NCBI GenBank assembly: GCA_946624335.1
Contig: CAMOSA010000137.1
Span: 1-6,475 of the forward strand
DNA from: an uncultured Prevotellaceae bacterium
GTDB taxonomy: Bacteria; Bacteroidota; Bacteroidia; Bacteroidales; Bacteroidaceae
Direction of reading: 5' to 3'
DNA: 6,475 nucleotides
The first letter of the stretch is position 1, and every line of letters begins with the position of its first letter. The notes under the pieces are model-generated. The model saw only the letters and a list, made by a program, of their open reading frames with translations, was not told the DNA's origin and did no database searches. Shown here one piece after another: positions 6,043 through 6,475 of the stretch. Position numbers and translations under genes: made by a program.

Positions 6043-6078
6043 ATTTACTATTTACAAATTTACTATTTACAAATTTAC
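6043..6078. repeat. 15-bp tandem repeat, about 2.4 copies, upstream of the DUF4290 gene
   Basis: The unit atttactatttacaa occurs perfectly at 6043-6057 and 6058-6072, followed by a partial copy atttac at 6073-6078. It fills most of the 43-bp gap between the tsaB stop and the DUF4290 start and is very A/T-rich compared with the flanking genes. Such repeats can gain or lose units by slippage, which would change the leader and spacing upstream of the DUF4290 ATG. Confidence 0.93.
6055..6077 (-). promoter_or_regulatory. Two matches to the Bacteroidetes -7 box within the tandem repeat
   Basis: On the minus strand TAAATTTG occurs at 6077-6070 and 6062-6055, each an exact match to the Bacteroidetes -7 consensus TAnnTTTG. 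The boxes end 33 and 18 nt before the DUF4290 ATG. No TTTG (-33 element) is found at the usual 19-21 bp upstream of either, and an A/T-rich repeat raises the chance of a random match. It is therefore a possible internal promoter for the DUF4290-murA genes, or only an A/T-rich translation leader. Confidence 0.3.
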
Positions 6079-6079
6079 C

Positions 6080-6475
6080 TTACAGGCTCTTCAAGAGGTC
6101 CTTCGGCTTGGTCGCCACGAAGTCTTTGAGGTAGAAAGGTTCGAAATAGGCCACGTCGGCCGTCTCGCCCCTCGAGAGGGCACGGGCAGCCAGAGGGTAC
6201 ATATGCTTGGCCAGTGGCACGACGTCGTCGATGAAGTGTGCGTTGTGATGAGTGATTACGCTCTTGCACTTGGCAGCGCCGTCGCCGAAGAAATATACCG
6301 GACCGCGGTCGAGCCATTGGGCGTAAGTGTCGGCGTCCACGATATCTGCCGCAGGCTCGCGAAGCGGCTTGAGGGCACGGTCGTAAACGGCGGCATAGAC
6401 CTCCATGCGGCGGGCATCGATCATCGGCACGAAGAGAGCCTCATCGGGAATATCGTCGCGATAAAGCAGCAAAGG
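6080..6475 (-). CDS. tsaB: TsaB (YeaZ), tRNA t6A modification protein, C-terminal part
   Basis: TsaB is the partner and scaffold of TsaD in making N6-threonylcarbamoyladenosine at position 37 of ANN-decoding tRNAs, together with TsaC and TsaE. The frame is open to the window edge, so only the last 131 residues are present; TsaB is normally about 230 residues, so roughly the first 100 lie outside. The call rests on FVPMIDARRMEVYAAVYD near the start of the fragment, which matches the conserved IDAR-x-EVY segment of TsaB, on the short stretch YFFGDGAAKC, and on the C-terminal EPFYLKDFVATKPK seen in Bacteroidetes TsaB proteins. The TsaD-type metal-binding motif is not visible in this part, and TsaB proteins normally lack it. 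Any start codon inside the window would be false. It is the first visible gene of the minus-strand cluster, 43 bp before the DUF4290 gene. Confidence 0.85.
   Translation of the reverse strand, partial: PLLLYRDDIPDEALFVPMIDARRMEVYAAVYDRALKPLREPAADIVDADTYAQWLDRGPVYFFGDGAAKCKSVITHHNAHFIDDVVPLAKHMYPLAARALSRGETADVAYFEPFYLKDFVATKPKDLLKSL

Noticed and set aside
1..6475. Mobile element, CRISPR array, toxin-antitoxin or defence locus
   Set aside because: No transposase or integrase motifs, no regularly spaced repeat array and no small paired ORFs are present; all long frames with recognisable motifs are housekeeping genes.

Overview
The window reads as a housekeeping stretch of a Bacteroidetes (order Bacteroidales, possibly Prevotella-like) chromosome. 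The basis is protein content: a DUF4290 protein, a family I know only from Bacteroidetes; a MurA with the Asp-type active-site loop; and an RseP whose segment after the protease motif (EYGIGWIPLGGYVKIAGMID) looks like Bacteroidetes S2P proteins. None of the starts has a clear Shine-Dalgarno sequence and several leaders are A/T-rich, as is usual in this phylum. Genus cannot be fixed from the window.

Layout. Positions 1-140 hold no gene I can support, only an imperfect 30-nt-spaced GC-rich repeat. ispF (141-614, +) follows and ends at a strong, probably bidirectional, intrinsic terminator (636-673). Everything else is on the minus strand and is probably one transcription unit, read from right to left: tsaB (3' part only, cut by the window edge), a DUF4290 gene, murA, rimM, dxr, rseP. 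Gaps are 43, 25, 25, 43 and 174 bp. The last gap, dxr-rseP, contains a perfect 29-bp tandem duplication that copies the 3' end of dxr, a small hairpin, and a GC-rich inverted repeat abutting the rseP start.

Functions. ispF and dxr are two steps of the non-mevalonate (MEP) isoprenoid pathway, placed on opposite converging strands. murA commits UDP-GlcNAc to peptidoglycan synthesis. rimM serves 30S ribosome maturation and tsaB the t6A tRNA modification. rseP is an intramembrane site-2 protease. The set links envelope-precursor supply, translation fidelity and envelope proteolysis. DUF4290 is the only product without a known function.

I see no mobile element, CRISPR array, tRNA/rRNA or defence system, and no sign of a new multi-gene system. 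The points worth a second look are: the Cys-to-Asp change in MurA (predicts fosfomycin insensitivity); the uncharacterised DUF4290 gene inside an essential-gene cluster; a perfect dyad just upstream of dxr; hairpins or dyads at several other junctions; and two short tandem repeats, one of which duplicates a match to the Bacteroidetes -7 promoter box.
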